From contig CBDCEM010000003.1 in NCBI GenBank assembly GCA_965215825.1, positions 1,488,001 to 1,552,000 of the forward strand: DNA of 64,000 nt, given 5' to 3'. Both the position numbers and the translations under genes were made by a program. The DNA is from JAWPMT01 sp965215825 (GTDB taxonomy: Bacteria; Bacteroidota; Bacteroidia; Cytophagales; Cyclobacteriaceae). This document shows, piece after piece, positions 25,101 through 28,824 of the stretch. The first letter of the stretch is position 1; each line of letters begins with the position of its first letter. A model generated the notes under the pieces. That model had not been told where the DNA came from. It ran no database searches and worked only from the letters and a program-made list of their open reading frames with translations.

Positions 25101-25903
25101 TAGATCCTGATGCTCAATTTGGTAATCTTGGATTCACCAGAGGTGATTTCTCCAGAGAACTCCTGTCGAGAACAGATATTGACCTGACACTTACCGCCGA
25201 ATTGTTAGATGGAGAAAATACGGTGAATATCGCTATGACAGCAACTGCTGATTTCCCTACTGGAGATAATCCATTTGATGTAGAGTCTCAGATTTCAACA
25301 AGAATTATGATTCTGCAAGAGTCCGTGACTTCAGCAGATCTTGGAAATGTGGATCAGCCAGATGTAATATTTGGAAATGTTCTTAGAGACATCATCTCAG
25401 GGTCTGGCGGAATCACAGAACCTGGTGTAATCGAAAATGGAGAACAGTTTGTGAATGTAACGGAGACCTGGGAAGTAAGCGGAATATTTGCGGATCCTAA
25501 TGAGCAGGATAGTGTGAATATGATTGTGGTTGCTTTCGTTCAGGATGAGATTTCAAAAGAGATTTTCCAGGTGATTGAACAAACGATTCGAGTTGCTGTT
25601 CCCGAAACGGTGACCGATATTCATCCTGACTTCTTCAGCCGTAATGAGACTTACGAGATCTATCCCAACCCGGCAGAAAATGTCTTCACGGTTGAATTAG
25701 AGAAGCCTACAATGATGGACTTGCAATGGGTACTCATTGATCAAAGTGGTAAGAAAGTTGTTGCCGGAGATATTCTACAAGGGAATCAAGCGGTTGAAGT
25801 GATAACAGATCATTTGTCATCAGGGTTGTACTTCTTCCAGCTCTACAACAACAGGAATGTTTGGGAAAGTCAACGTGTAATGATCATGAAAGGCACCAGA
25901 TAA
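2..25903 (+). CDS. Giant repetitive T9SS-secreted surface protein (5' partial)
   Basis: One uninterrupted frame runs from the window edge to a TAA, giving at least 8,633 residues; the true start lies upstream. The product is rich in Asp, Thr, Ser, Gly and Ala and nearly Cys-free until about base 21,700, as expected for an exported beta-sandwich adhesin. In order: nine ~275-residue units (bases 1-7,120), a diverged tenth copy (7,440-8,000), an SbsA-like Ig domain opening DTTAPFIDDK (from ~8,300), many ~100-residue Ig-like domains with 'DNTAPT' linkers and 'FTDDAGN' cores (to ~20,640), a Cys-containing region, a jelly-roll-like segment near 24,200-24,800, a thioredoxin/Omp28-like stretch starting LLETFTSS, and a C-terminal Por sorting domain (YPNPAENVFTVELEKP, then SSGLYFFQL) ending at the last residue. 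A T9SS substrate is cleaved and attached to, or released from, the cell surface. Role in adhesion or gliding is inferred. The acidic DADGNxDTDN motif in each N-terminal unit may bind calcium. Confidence 0.93.
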   Translation, partial: DGALSKTSNFNPTTFDATDLDNTGDDELEIARFTLQDGGNDNTDSDGASTILTDITLTVSNPANIARIALYDASGEVGEGTLTAGSITFSSLTVTAADNGTETLNVFATFVSDGSITDGDAISVTIDVSALAAGAGSGLDATFTAGADLEDANSSDENRIEVTGTALSFTVDASDTEQNANMSPSPEVSLVDADGNIDTDNTAGAGTTISITSDGTLDSSPKTATLTSGVATFADILHTATATGRTLTASTSGVTNGTSTTFAINAVDAESNIIVDGALSKTSNFNPTTFNATDLDNTGDDELEIARFTLQDGGNDNTDSDGASTILTDITLTVSNPDNVARIALYDASGEVGEGTLTAGSITFSSLTVTAADNGTETLNVFATFVSDGSITDGDAISVTIDVSALAVGAGSGLDATFTAGADLEDANSSDENRIEVTGTALSFTVDASDTEQNANMSPSPEVSLVDADGNIDTDNTAGAGTTISITSDGTLDSSPKTATLTSGVATFADILHTATATGRTLTASTSGVTNGTSTTFAINAVDAESNIIVDGALSKTSNFNPTTFNATDLDNTGDDELEIARFTLQDGGNDNTDSDGASTILTDITLTVSNPDNVARIALYDGSGEVGEGTLTAGSITFSSATITAADEGTETLNVFATFVSDGSITDGDAISVTIDVSALATGTGSALDATFTGGSDLEDANSSDENRIEVTATALSFTVDASNADQNLAMTPSPEVSLVDADGNVDTDNTASAGNIEITSTGTLSSTPQSAAPTSGVATFTGIIHTATGAGLQLSATDAASNIAGSHTSSTFNVTAVDAESNIIVDVALSKTSNFDPTTFDATDLDNAGDDELEIARFTLQDGGNDNTDSDGASTILTDITLTVSNPSNIARIALYDGSGEVGEGTLTAGSITFNSLTVTAVDEGTETLNVFATFVDDGSITDGDAISVTIDVSALATDTGSGLDATFTGGADLEDANSSDENRIEINGTILSFTVDASTTPQNVTMTPSPQVSLVDADGNLDTDNSAGAGTTISITSDGTLDSSPKNATLTSGVATFTDIVHTAAATARTLTASTSGVSNGTSSTFNITAVDAESNIIVDGTLTKTSNFDPTTFDATDLDNTGDDELEIARFTLQDGGNDNTDSDVVSTVLTDITLIVSNPANIARIALYDGSGEVGEGTLTAGSITFSSLTVTAADEGTETLNVFATLVDDGSITDGDAISVTIDVSTLATGTGSGLDATFTGGADLEDANSSDENRIEVTATALSFTVDASNADQNLAMTPSPEVSLVDADGNVDTDNTASAGNIEITSTGTLSSSPQAVAPTSGVATFTGIVHTATGAGLQLSATDAASNIAGSHTSSTFNVTAVDAESNIIVDGALSKTSNFEPTTFDATDLDNTGDDELEIARFTLQDGGNDNTDSDGASTILTDITLTVSNHANIARIALYDGSGEVGEGTLTAGSITFSSLTVTAADEGTETLNVFATFVDDGSITDGDAISVTIDVSALATDTGSDLDATFTGGADLEDANSSDENRIEVTATQMVFTQDVSDVFINENMSPSPAIAIQDADGNVDTDNTVGAANIEIVSDGTLDSSPKSLALTSGVATFSNILHTATGTGLRLYASEENVIAALAAGATSSTFAVNAPSNETDIVVGASVKTSNFDPTFLNASDIDPTSAGDELQIAAFQIRDGGADGTDADNQATVLTDIQLLLTNYHNIERVAIYNGVTEVAEDVHSLGAVLFSSLSLTVPDDDNVTLDVYVTFVQDGSVVDGEVVSVTVDVDQVVVGTGSTLDATFTGGLDLVDTNTGDENRIEVNGTDLSFTTDASNTTSNVAMSASPEVTLVDGNGAIDTDNSAGAGTINITSDGTLDSSPKTAGLSSGVATFNDIVHTVVETGRTLTATDGNAVASMTTSSTFNITAPDAESNIIVDGTLTKTSDFDPTTFDATDLDNTGDDELEVARFTLQDGGNDNTDADGAPTVITDITLTFSNDANIARVALYDGGGEVGEGTLTAGSITFSSLTVTAADEGTETLNVFATFVDDGSITDGDAISVTIDVSALVAGTGSDLDATFTGGSDLEDANSSNENRIEVNGTTLSFTVDASATTANVNMSPSPEVSLVDADGNLDTDNSAGAGTTINITSDGTLDSSPKTATLTSGIATFNDILHTAAATGRTLTAATSGVSNGTSSTFNVTAPDAESNIIVDGTLTKTSNFDPTTFDATNLDNTGDDELEVARFTLQDGGSDNTDADGAPTVLTDITLTFSNDANIARVALYDGSGELGEGTLTAGSISFSSLTVTAADEGTETLNVFATFVDDGSITDNDAIQVTIDVGTLATGTGSGLDATFTGGSDLADANSSDENRIEVSISQLVVTSFPANGATNTNFSATIEAQDADGNLDVDYGVDLTASIETKANPTSPAGTLTGSDSNGGVSGIQDDAASGEYSWTDLQLDRGADYTLRFETTDMAFNVISSTIVISDESSDIIENTSFDYPENIDYFSYQTGDEPTILFAGSNSLEVAEFIIRDGGAAAESDGKVTRITDITFDLNANAQAVVAEAALFTSSGTQLGAETAVAGTIAFNSFTLDVTDASTETIVIKVTFQATPTITDGSEMTFEVNTITDDTGGGRSGIANPTPTGIITSNPNAGDNEIDVIGTELAITANDPGSTQFERVTGTINPTIQAHDANGNHDTDETSGIQISGTGSPDFDGAGATTVSETLSGGQVVTSFEVHNEIEDMTLTFADDGGPMTSATATLVDIYDTTAPFIDDKSMDLSPPDTQTGVALGNTLTMTFNEDVAKGTGNISVVLDDTPPEVITLDVTDNAEVSVTDNVATLTLPSLLKGSANYYVLVDAGAFDDSPNNTNAVGAAELDFAGFSTDTDWTFATQADTDPPTVTISREEPSIGTVDATKNSVQFNLEFSEEMDDATVVLSEITVSVSGTVTIDGDGTASQTANNYTTPVLNNLGDDQNYTLTLNNILGDGDIQITVGTGVTDAPGNNMAAPAGPSAAFGIDNTASTFDALTIASNYSDNSLANSGNVVTLTMDFDEDQGSDPVVAFRSGGDVVNGTVTVTETDGVNFIWTATYTVNALDTDGAVTFDIDFEDVATNTGAADETDITSASSVTIDKTAPTIERLEIVSNNSTNTAFGITGNTVTIEVEFDEDLIADPAFTNVESGAAVINDGSPATAETDAVNDVWQFTYVVNAGDTDGAVTFDLNFTDAAGNAGAAASESDITNSSSMTIDNTTPNAPTVSIATDNSADNLHGTTGDVVTITLDFDEDMSAVSVDALQSGGVNTANSAVVSETDAANDIWTATYTVAGGDTEGGVTFSITFDDASGNAEGAAITEGDLAGSSVEVDLTAPTLEALTIASNNGTDASHAIATNVVTLTMDFDDDLSADPVVTFTSGGGGINNSVTVTETDAGNDIWTATYTVSALDNDGAVDFNVNFSDDAGIAGATANNTDLSSGTTVEIDNTAPTIEALTIISNNATNTAFGITGNTITIEVDFDDDLSANPVFSNVQSGGVAINDGSPSITETDAGNDIWQYTYVVNGADTEGAVTFDLNFTDDAGNAGTAASESDITNGSSMTVDNTQPTVVVTDDHADPDDSNDDTVRDADNITITATFTETNQLNGTPQIAIGSSVGATNMSSTADPLVWTYTWNVPTGDDASELVTITVTDVAGNSVGTQTNTNAGDYEIDNTAPTATPVSITSTNASVTFAALGDDVDLDFTVSEPLASNPVVAFNSGGGVVNGAIVVSNTVLDYNGTYTVNALDNVGAVTFTIDFTDVAGNVATQITTVTDASSVTVDSNAPSITSVTLNTLTNGSSSSTNDNSVVFTIVFSEPVGSFTYADDIQPSVVTTGSLDISGSTPVLATGDNTTWTLTFGSVANDGNLSFDVLNGNGAGTPVTTQIVDGSGNTLQGGTDVEASSPTVTFDNTAPGVTITRNTPSSGAVGGTNADNLSFDIAFDEVIDNGTFALADIQVNIPDGATINGFGTDAQTADNASFGGDIAITNDGDNQNYTITIADVAGDGDLGITLLGAGIQDNAGNFLGGGAGVNQTSSDFGIDNTAPTATAVTMASNNATSTGAAIAGNTITISLTVDDDLTGTPNINFIRSGGALINNSASVGGANPNYTISYLVNALDADGTVTFDIDFIDDAGNAVASSVTAVTSGSAVVVDNIDPGVTLTANAPGAGSVSQTNSNSLAFDVAFDETIDNTGFTLADITVNIPDGASVNGVTTDGLTADNAGFGGQISIAPDGDNQNYTINFASVAGDGTLGITLSGTGITDPSGNQLNGGTNETSSNFTVDNTDPTVTTLTRATTTNGSADNTNDDAVTFDLVFSEPVDGGSFTLADIQVNIPDGASINGFTTNAQTADNAGFGGSIALNTADNETYTIVISNVAGDGNLGVTLLSAGIPDPATNQVAGGTNQVSPNFVIDNTAPTATAVTMASNNGISSGAAIAGDVITISVTVDDALDADPSVNFVRSGGSLINNAAVVGGTNPNYTITYTVDGSDQDGSVTFDFDFTDDAGNAVASSVTALTSGSAVVVDNIQPGVTITTNAPAAGTVGQTNSDNLAFDVAFDETINNAGFTLADITVNIPDGASINGVTTDGLTADNAGFGGQISITPDGDNQNYTINFASVAGDGDLGITLSGTGITDPSGNQLNGGANETSSDFTVDNTNPTATTFTRATTTNGSADNTNDDAVTYDLVFSEPLEGASFTLADIQVNLPDGASINGVTTDALTADNAGFGGSIALNTADNETYTIVISNVAGDGNLGVTLLSAGIPDPATNQVAGGTNQVSPNFVIDNTAPTATAVTMASNNGTSSSAAIAGDVITISVTVDDALAADPNVNFIRSGGALINNAETVGGTNPNYTVTYTVNAVDQDGTVTFDLDFTDDAGNAVAAPVTAVTSGVAVVVDRAEPSVTITTNAPGAGSVSQTNSNSLAFDVAFDETIDNAGFTLADITVNIPDGASVNGVTTDGLTADNAGFGGQISIAPDGDNQNYTINFASVAGDGALGITLSGTGITDPSGNQLNGGTNETSSNFTVDNTDPTVTTLTRVTTTNGSADNTNDDAVTFDLVFSEPVDGASFTLADIQVNIPDGASINGVTTNSLTADNAGFGGSIALNTADNETYTIVISNVAGDGNLGVTLLSAGIPDPATNQVAGGTNQVSPNFVIDNTAPTATAVTMASNNGISSGAAIATNVITISVTVDDALDADPSVNFVRSGGSLIANTAVVGGANPNYTITYTVDGSDQDGSVTFDFDFTDDAGNAVASSVTALTSGSAVVVDNIQPGVTLTNNTPAAGTVGQTNSDNLAFDVAFDETIDNAGFTLADITVNIPDGASINGVTTDGLTADNAGFGGQISITPDGDNQNYTINFATVAGDGDLGITLDGTGITDPSGNQLNGGTNETSSDFTVDNTNPTATTFTRATTTNGSADNTNDDAVTFDLVFSEPLEGASFTLSDIQVNLPDGASINGVTTDALTADNAGFGGSIALNTADNETYTIVISNVAGDGNLGLTLLSAGIPDPATNQVAGGTNQVSPNFVIDNTAPTATAVTMTSNNGTSTDRAIATDVITISITVDDALVADPNVNFVRSGGALINNSTTVGGTNPNYTITYTVNALDADGTVTFDFDFTDDAGNAVASSVIAVTSGVAVEIDNVEPSVSITTNAPAAGTVGETNSDNLAFDVAFDEPINNAGFTLADITVNIPDGASVNGVTTDGLTADNAVFGGQISIAPDGDNENYTINFASVAGDGTLGVTLSGTGITDLSGNQLNGGTNETSSNFTLDNTNPTVTTLTRVATTNGTADNTNDDEVSFDLVFSEDLDGSTFTLADIQVNIPDGASINGFTTDGQTADNAGFGGSIALNTSDNQTYKVDISNVAGDGDLGITIVSAGIQDAATNIVEGGTNQVSPDFVIDNTVPSLEALSIASGTAPNDHATTGEVVTLTMDFDDNLPSDPVIAFTSGLIAINGGVTYTETDAANDIWTASYTVMSGDTDGSVNFNLTFTDDAGNTTSGIDNTSLDGGGASQTIEIDKVAPSIERLEIISNNATDDQHGITGNTITIEVEFDDDLNGSPVFSNVQSGSVAITDAAPSTTETDAANDVWQYTYVVNAGDTDGNVTFDLNFNDDAGIAGTAASESDITNSSSIEIDNTTPTAPAVTIATDNSTDNLHAVGGNVVTITVDFAEDMSAVSLDALQSGGANTTNSGTFTETDAANDIWTTTYTVDDPNDTEGNVTFSITFDDDAGNAEGAAITESDLSGNSVEVDFTSPTLEALSIASGTAPTDHATTGEVVTLTMDFDDDLSADPVVAFSSGLVAVNGTVTYTETDAANDIWTAAYTVNSGDFDGTVNFNLSFTDDAGNTTSGVDNTSLDGGGASQTVEIDKVAPTIERLEIISNNATDDQHGITGNTITIEVEFDDDLNGSPVFSNVQSGSVAITDAAPSTTETDAANDVWQYTYVVNAGDTDGNVTFDLNFNDDAGIAGTAASESDITNSSSIEIDNTTPTAPAVTIATDNSTDNLHAVGGNVVTITVDFAEDMSAVSLDALQSGGANTTNSGTFTETDAANDIWTTTYTVDDPNDTEGNVTFSITFDDDAGNAEGAAITESDLSGNSVEVDFTSPTLEALSIASGTAPTDHATTGEVVTLTMDFDDDLSADPVVAFSSGLVAVNGTVTYTETDAANDIWTAAYTVNSGDFDGTVNFNLSFTDDAGNTTSGIDNTSLDGGGASQSVEVDNTNPAIESLSIARTSGTDNTSGNDDLVQGTDQVTITIDFNDDIFSGFPTISNLQSGGSAMVASGSETITETDAANDVWTFVFTVDAGDTDGNVTFQIDFNDDANNSGTQVTESDITDGSSVAVDNTAPSSTISAAIDGSSTTEIIVTFNENVATNGTNPTDFSVVDEDGNAFVVSSQIDNTSEDANIKITVADFSAAEGDLLVTYTNNNGEIFDLANNQAPTTSAATIERTFSGQVSLTEVATGTSGDTDDDVAMYRTTTSGVNVFTGTPVTFTPSVEGSTITIYRDADLTDPVTGAQQTGVTKASGWTPTIDVFLADEGLTLGSSTSYDADANDINGVYTFYITETAVNDTDSEGSSVRYSLAFLDNIDNTNDRINFSVGENATTDLRVGNSQNQELQISGVAIGSPVTAAGNSFVNGESSNITSATFNASIVGQGTYLLDFQWVNASSGVDARFEDVVTLSITPVVSPFFESSQKINFCRDETSQDLLINDNPSGVDVAGGTDGGDADFYDLEVYYVQNGAILTSIGSAGVNSSAGGEIASALVYSGTTQTFGSPSGAASTDWDIDASAIDSFLDANVTSGRSVIDTLIIAYITANDNATSAADLTVNTTTNLYLFEPVDDIVTQETNFATEYFTCEGDAMAAIATSNAAESSTYIWYADNGDLSFGTGDTEITRSTTLTNANILNQTTTFTEIDGTGQTTQTYTNDDGTNGTTGIYYFWVHQVRGATDDFLGCTSSETLIAITVFEDTVEPIFDGNTAVSANNSDAIDFALFYDASDLTESVTFDATSSFTAASFDPVASTSDVSAAASITNEFRWYSANADGTRGTQITSGSTVTAQQLQLTGLTADADRYIYLEEVTNIVLAADETTSLYDGCTSNGVVILFSVKVKPSAPNGTTSFFYCEGETVANITMNGEAGNSFRWLDVNNNLLHTEDADGDGVSIADIASELGIGATPVDSLYTIKVYQVSDIVSTTSNSSSIAPDSVNLPFAGAISDTTTITIDVKEVPAAPVLDTPVNTVAYCDDVSTQLSIGFTDDGNADIFRIYQGDGVTRDDDLSATQSAILFDLSEDDFLAGLDSTIFISQVSFSGEGGAEFTGCESPQARVDVHPNPSFTSFDNGSSFIDILEACEIGITAEISVNNLNTLTEDNFNVDWRIDDELRSESSNFNLEVDQVYGAGSSVSFDITVQNQTTMCAAEINESRIIGVTPIADFTISNITENNNTAFTVRDNNTDVTNALVENISMIINNSGGTTIFNEVRAGGEESGILNSSFNSDFAAGSYQATMQTMSTSGCFDDQVLNFNILPQVTISADTLIDFDNGNLESWFAEEDRDASGEVDNENVRQLVGNSWDLETPAGSEINANASGTPSIMWVTNRDGLYNASEVSYVYSPSFNIDIPRPAISFEYYVDMVNTGDGVVLQVSTNDGNTWETLGEPTTGLQWYNAEGVASNPGGLEGNEQRYAWAGDENEWFSGTHAVSGSDLTTVRFRFALGSRSGEKDGAEGFAFDNFRVFSRDRVTLLETFTSSQNLDENGANSGIVITEFAKESFLGDVVVVNYFTDLADVVDENRIDPIYAQNPSDPNARLAFYGVNEIETAVLSGQIGTDIVPPAGGVDPDAQFGNLGFTRGDFSRELLSRTDIDLTLTAELLDGENTVNIAMTATADFPTGDNPFDVESQISTRIMILQESVTSADLGNVDQPDVIFGNVLRDIISGSGGITEPGVIENGEQFVNVTETWEVSGIFADPNEQDSVNMIVVAFVQDEISKEIFQVIEQTIRVAVPETVTDIHPDFFSRNETYEIYPNPAENVFTVELEKPTMMDLQWVLIDQSGKKVVAGDILQGNQAVEVITDHLSSGLYFFQLYNNRNVWESQRVMIMKGTR
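9056..10790 (+). repeat. Older copy of the three-domain Ig trio, about 1.7 units
   Basis: Three Ig-like domain types occur in fixed order: an ALTIAS...VTLTMDFD domain, a LEIxSNN...TIEVEFD domain, and a VSIATDNS...MSAVS domain. The first trio starts at 9056 and the next at 10091, a period of 1,035 bp. The second trio is cut after two domains near 10,790. The same trio returns at 17,801-20,250, where the copies are much more alike, so this stretch looks like the older and more diverged set. Confidence 0.75.
12221..17800 (+). repeat. Five tandem 1,116-bp coding units
   Basis: The codons for the DNTAPTATAVTM linker fall at 12221, 13337, 14453, 15569 and 16685, and the matching linker after the fifth unit is at 17801. 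All five intervals are exactly 1,116 bp (372 codons). Each unit holds three Ig-like domains: TAVTMASNN, a second with TLADITVNIPDGAS, and a third with TLADIQVNxPDGAS. Units differ by scattered, largely synonymous changes. Units 1 and 3 share the NAPGAGSVSQTNSNS version of the second domain, while units 2, 4 and 5 carry AAGTVGxTNSDN. Confidence 0.95.
17801..20250 (+). repeat. Tandem 1,050-bp coding units, 2.3 copies, recently duplicated
   Basis: Units start at 17801, 18851 and 19901, each exactly 1,050 bp apart (350 codons), and repeat the three-domain trio seen at 9,056. The stretch from about 18,220 to 19,128 matches the stretch 1,050 bp downstream with only a handful of differences seen by eye, for example gatatt/gacatt near 18,705/19,755 and tctggt/tcaggt near 18,830/19,880. 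The third copy stops after one domain near 20,250. This is the least diverged repeat in the gene. Confidence 0.93.
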
Positions 25904-25923
25904 TTTATCTATAAAGTCATTTC

Positions 25924-25955
25924 AAAAGCTCATCGGTTTCGATGGGCTTTTTTTT
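25924..25955 (+). terminator. Intrinsic terminator of the giant gene
   Basis: About 20 bases after the stop codon, AAAGCTCATCG and CGATGGGCTTT form an 11-bp stem with one G-T pair around a GTTT loop. It runs straight into a tract of T, the normal shape of a Rho-independent terminator. Confidence 0.88.
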
Positions 25956-26411
25956 GCCAGGACACCTTAGGTCTAAAGCTGAGGTCTATCGGTGCCAACA
26001 TGTTGGAATTCAACCAGCATATTCTCTCACGCCATGGCCTCTGATTAAAGCAGTCACATCATGTGGGAACAAAAGTGGGTGATTAGTATGATCAGAACCG
26101 ATTAAGGAGAAAAGAGATGTGCAGCTAAGGTTACTCCTCGGAATGGACTTCAATAAAGATTACAAGAAAGCTCTGAATGAAATGAACACTGCCTGAGATC
26201 AATCAGATTATGCAAAATGCATTAACAGGACCTGGCTGAGTAACATAATAATTACATTAACTCAATCTTAATTACTTGTAAATAGTCTCAGGTAGACTAT
26301 AAACTATTAGATAGTTCATATTGACCATCGCCATCTGTATTGGGTAATGGATTGGAACTTTGATGAATCTCTAAAACGATTTAGAGAAAAGAACATAGCG
26401 TTGTGTGAATG
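25956..26411. other. Intergenic stretch with small hairpins, no gene seen
   Basis: No reading frame here looks like a protein. It lies between the end of the giant gene and the end of the convergent receptor gene. Small inverted repeats are present: TAGTCT/AGACTA and AACTAT/ATAGTT close together near 26,284-26,320, and CTCTAAA/TTTAGAG near 26,370-26,388. None is followed by a clear T tract on the minus strand, so no terminator for the receptor gene is called. Confidence 0.5.
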
Positions 26412-28481
26412 TTAGAATGAGTAAGCTACCCTTAGCCGTCCAAACAAATTAAAAGGAAGACCAGGATAGAAAAAGCGAGGGGCAGCTCCTCCAAAACCAG
26501 TGGCGTTGATCAATAACATGGAAGCATATTTTTGATCAGTAATGTTTCTGAAAGTAACCCCCAAGTCATAGTCCCATTTTCCAATTACCTGTTTGTGGCC
26601 CACTGTGGCATTGATCAGCAGATATTGGTCCGAGTAGACAGTATTGTCATCGGTGATTGGAATTTCATATGTATACTGTTGATCCACATAAGCATAGAAA
26701 GCCGAACGGAATTGAAATTGAAACCGATTGAAAAACACATGCCTTGGAACACCTGTTAATTGATTGCCTGAAAACGAATTTTCTCCATCTACAAATTCTT
26801 TGAACATGAAGTCCGAAAAACTATAGGACCCCTGACTGGAAAACTTAATCAGTTTACTGTCAATGAAGTCATAGAGGTATGAAAGCTCTATTCCCTGATG
26901 ATTTGTTTTACCGGCATTTATTCCAATAAATTGATCTTCTGAAGTCCTTCTTGAAACGAGTAGATTTCGCACCTGCATTCGGTAAATGGTAAGATCAAAT
27001 CTTGCCTTTGTAAAGAAACCTCGCAATCCGATTTCTGAATTTATTCCAGTTTCCGGCGCTATATCAGGATTGATCGCACCATCCGGTAAGAGAGTTTCTT
27101 CAAGTGTTGGTGGAGAGAAACCATGACTGATTGCAAAGTAAGTATTCAATTGAGGTGAGATCTTGTAGTTCAATGCAATTCTCGGAGATAGGACACCCTC
27201 ATAATCGAAAGAACCACTTTGATCCATAGCGCTATCAAATCGGTCGTCCAATTGATATTGGGTTTGGTTAAAATTCAGACCACCAGTGAGAATAAGGCCC
27301 TGAATGAGTTCGTGATCAAATTGCGTAAATAGATTTATGTAATTTCTCTTTTCCTGTAAGTCTGACAGTTGATTACCCTCGATACTTCCCATACCGGGGA
27401 AAGCCTGATATAGATTAGCCAGGGTTTGGAAGGAATGTCTATCCCAAAATAATTCTGATCCAAGCATCCATGTCGTTCGCTCAGACAAGTCAAAAATTAA
27501 TCGATTTCTTGTTCCCCATCCTGTGGTTTTCTCATCAAGTATGTTAAATGGCCTTGGCTCATAATTTTCCTGATACGTGATGAAAACGCTTGACTTTAAA
27601 ATAGCAGTTTTACTAAGCAAAGCGGAAAAAGAGGCACCCTGTAGGAAAGAATAGTAATCTTCAAACCCTTCAGCACCTCCCCATGTAAATGCTGCTTTGG
27701 TTGGGTTTTGCTCAAAGTCTGTTTCATTCAATGAACTTGGAATAAAAGCCTTTTGATCGACGAAATACGTCAGAAGGTTGATTTTGTTTTTACCAGTATT
27801 GGATTCCAGATTCATCAAAACATGGGACCTATCTACGCTGTTGTTGTCCCGGTATCCTTTACTTGATAGATGCCCGGCACTAAGAAAAATGTTGAGTTTT
27901 TCAGTTCTTCCCGAGAAATTAATTTGCTCCTTAACGAGCCCAAATGAACCTATCGTAATATCGTTTGTTAGTTTGTTCCGTTCAAATGCTGCATTCACGG
28001 GATTCATGAGGATAACTCCCCCAAGCCCGTTTCCGAAGACTGATGAATTGGGACCTTTGATGACTTCATATGAACTTAGTCCCGCCAGGTCAATGTCCTC
28101 GATTGTGGTCTCACCCGATCCATTGGTTAATGGGATTTCACCGAAATATGCCCGGATTTTATTCGTTGAAAAGGGAGATCTGGAGCCAATTCCCCGGATC
28201 GTAATGCGGTTAGTATTGATTGTTCCCGAATGCATATAAACACCTGGAACTCGATTAATTGACTCTTGAATATTAGCGGGATCCGCGGTTTCCAGCGACT
28301 CTTTAGTGATGATGGAAATATTTCCTCCATAGGACTGATAATCACGTTCAATGCCTAATGCATTTACGGTAACTGCTGCCAGTTTCAAAGTACTTGAATC
28401 AAGTTCAATGTCCTGTGAATACACATTGCTTGCAAATAAACAGCTCGTTATAACTATCAACGTCGCTACCGAGATCTTCAT
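26412..28481 (-). CDS. TonB-dependent outer-membrane receptor
   Basis: A 689-residue protein with an N-terminal signal peptide (MKISVATLIVITSCLFASN, cleavage likely after YSQ), a short TonB-box-like segment (AAVTVNA), a plug domain with QESINRVPGV and IRGIGSR, the typical plug end YEVIKGPNSSVFGNGLGG, and a long beta-barrel ending in an aromatic residue (RVAYSF). Such receptors import siderophores, cobalamin or other scarce ligands using TonB energy. The sequence does not identify the ligand. It lacks the N-terminal carboxypeptidase-like domain of SusC proteins, so polysaccharide uptake is less likely. The ATG at 28481 is preferred over a TTG six codons upstream because it places the signal peptide at the N-terminus. 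It is transcribed away from the neighbouring permease gene. Confidence 0.88.
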   Translation of the reverse strand: MKISVATLIVITSCLFASNVYSQDIELDSSTLKLAAVTVNALGIERDYQSYGGNISIITKESLETADPANIQESINRVPGVYMHSGTINTNRITIRGIGSRSPFSTNKIRAYFGEIPLTNGSGETTIEDIDLAGLSSYEVIKGPNSSVFGNGLGGVILMNPVNAAFERNKLTNDITIGSFGLVKEQINFSGRTEKLNIFLSAGHLSSKGYRDNNSVDRSHVLMNLESNTGKNKINLLTYFVDQKAFIPSSLNETDFEQNPTKAAFTWGGAEGFEDYYSFLQGASFSALLSKTAILKSSVFITYQENYEPRPFNILDEKTTGWGTRNRLIFDLSERTTWMLGSELFWDRHSFQTLANLYQAFPGMGSIEGNQLSDLQEKRNYINLFTQFDHELIQGLILTGGLNFNQTQYQLDDRFDSAMDQSGSFDYEGVLSPRIALNYKISPQLNTYFAISHGFSPPTLEETLLPDGAINPDIAPETGINSEIGLRGFFTKARFDLTIYRMQVRNLLVSRRTSEDQFIGINAGKTNHQGIELSYLYDFIDSKLIKFSSQGSYSFSDFMFKEFVDGENSFSGNQLTGVPRHVFFNRFQFQFRSAFYAYVDQQYTYEIPITDDNTVYSDQYLLINATVGHKQVIGKWDYDLGVTFRNITDQKYASMLLINATGFGGAAPRFFYPGLPFNLFGRLRVAYSF

Positions 28482-28824
28482 ATTAAGAAATTTCCGCAAA
28501 GATTAAATTTATCACGAAAGATAGAAGTAGAACTTTGACCTACGGTAGATTGGCGCAAGAAGAGCTCAAGTATTCTTTGTAATTATTGAGTTAGAGTTAC
28601 TGTATGTGTCATGTACTTCTGAGAGCTTTCTTTGAGGACAAAAAGCCCTTTTCAAGAGATATCTATGCATTCAGGTGGATTCTGTGTTTATCAGCTATTA
28701 CTACCTTTGGATACATGATGAAAGCTTGAAAATTCCTCACCAATGTAAACCAGAAAGATGAGAAGAAAGGGTAAGTTCAAGAATTGAAATACTACATAGC
28801 CAAAACGCCTAACTTAAAATTGGT
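28482..28824. promoter_or_regulatory. Divergent intergenic region, promoters not resolved
   Basis: This gap separates the receptor gene (minus) from the permease gene (plus), so both promoters should lie here. I looked for the Bacteroidota TTG...TAnnTTTG pattern and found only imperfect matches, such as TATTCTTTG near 28,570. No open frame of note is seen. Confidence 0.35.

Noticed and set aside
26366..26390. CTCTAAA/TTTAGAG hairpin as the receptor gene's terminator
   Set aside because: On the minus strand no T tract follows the stem.
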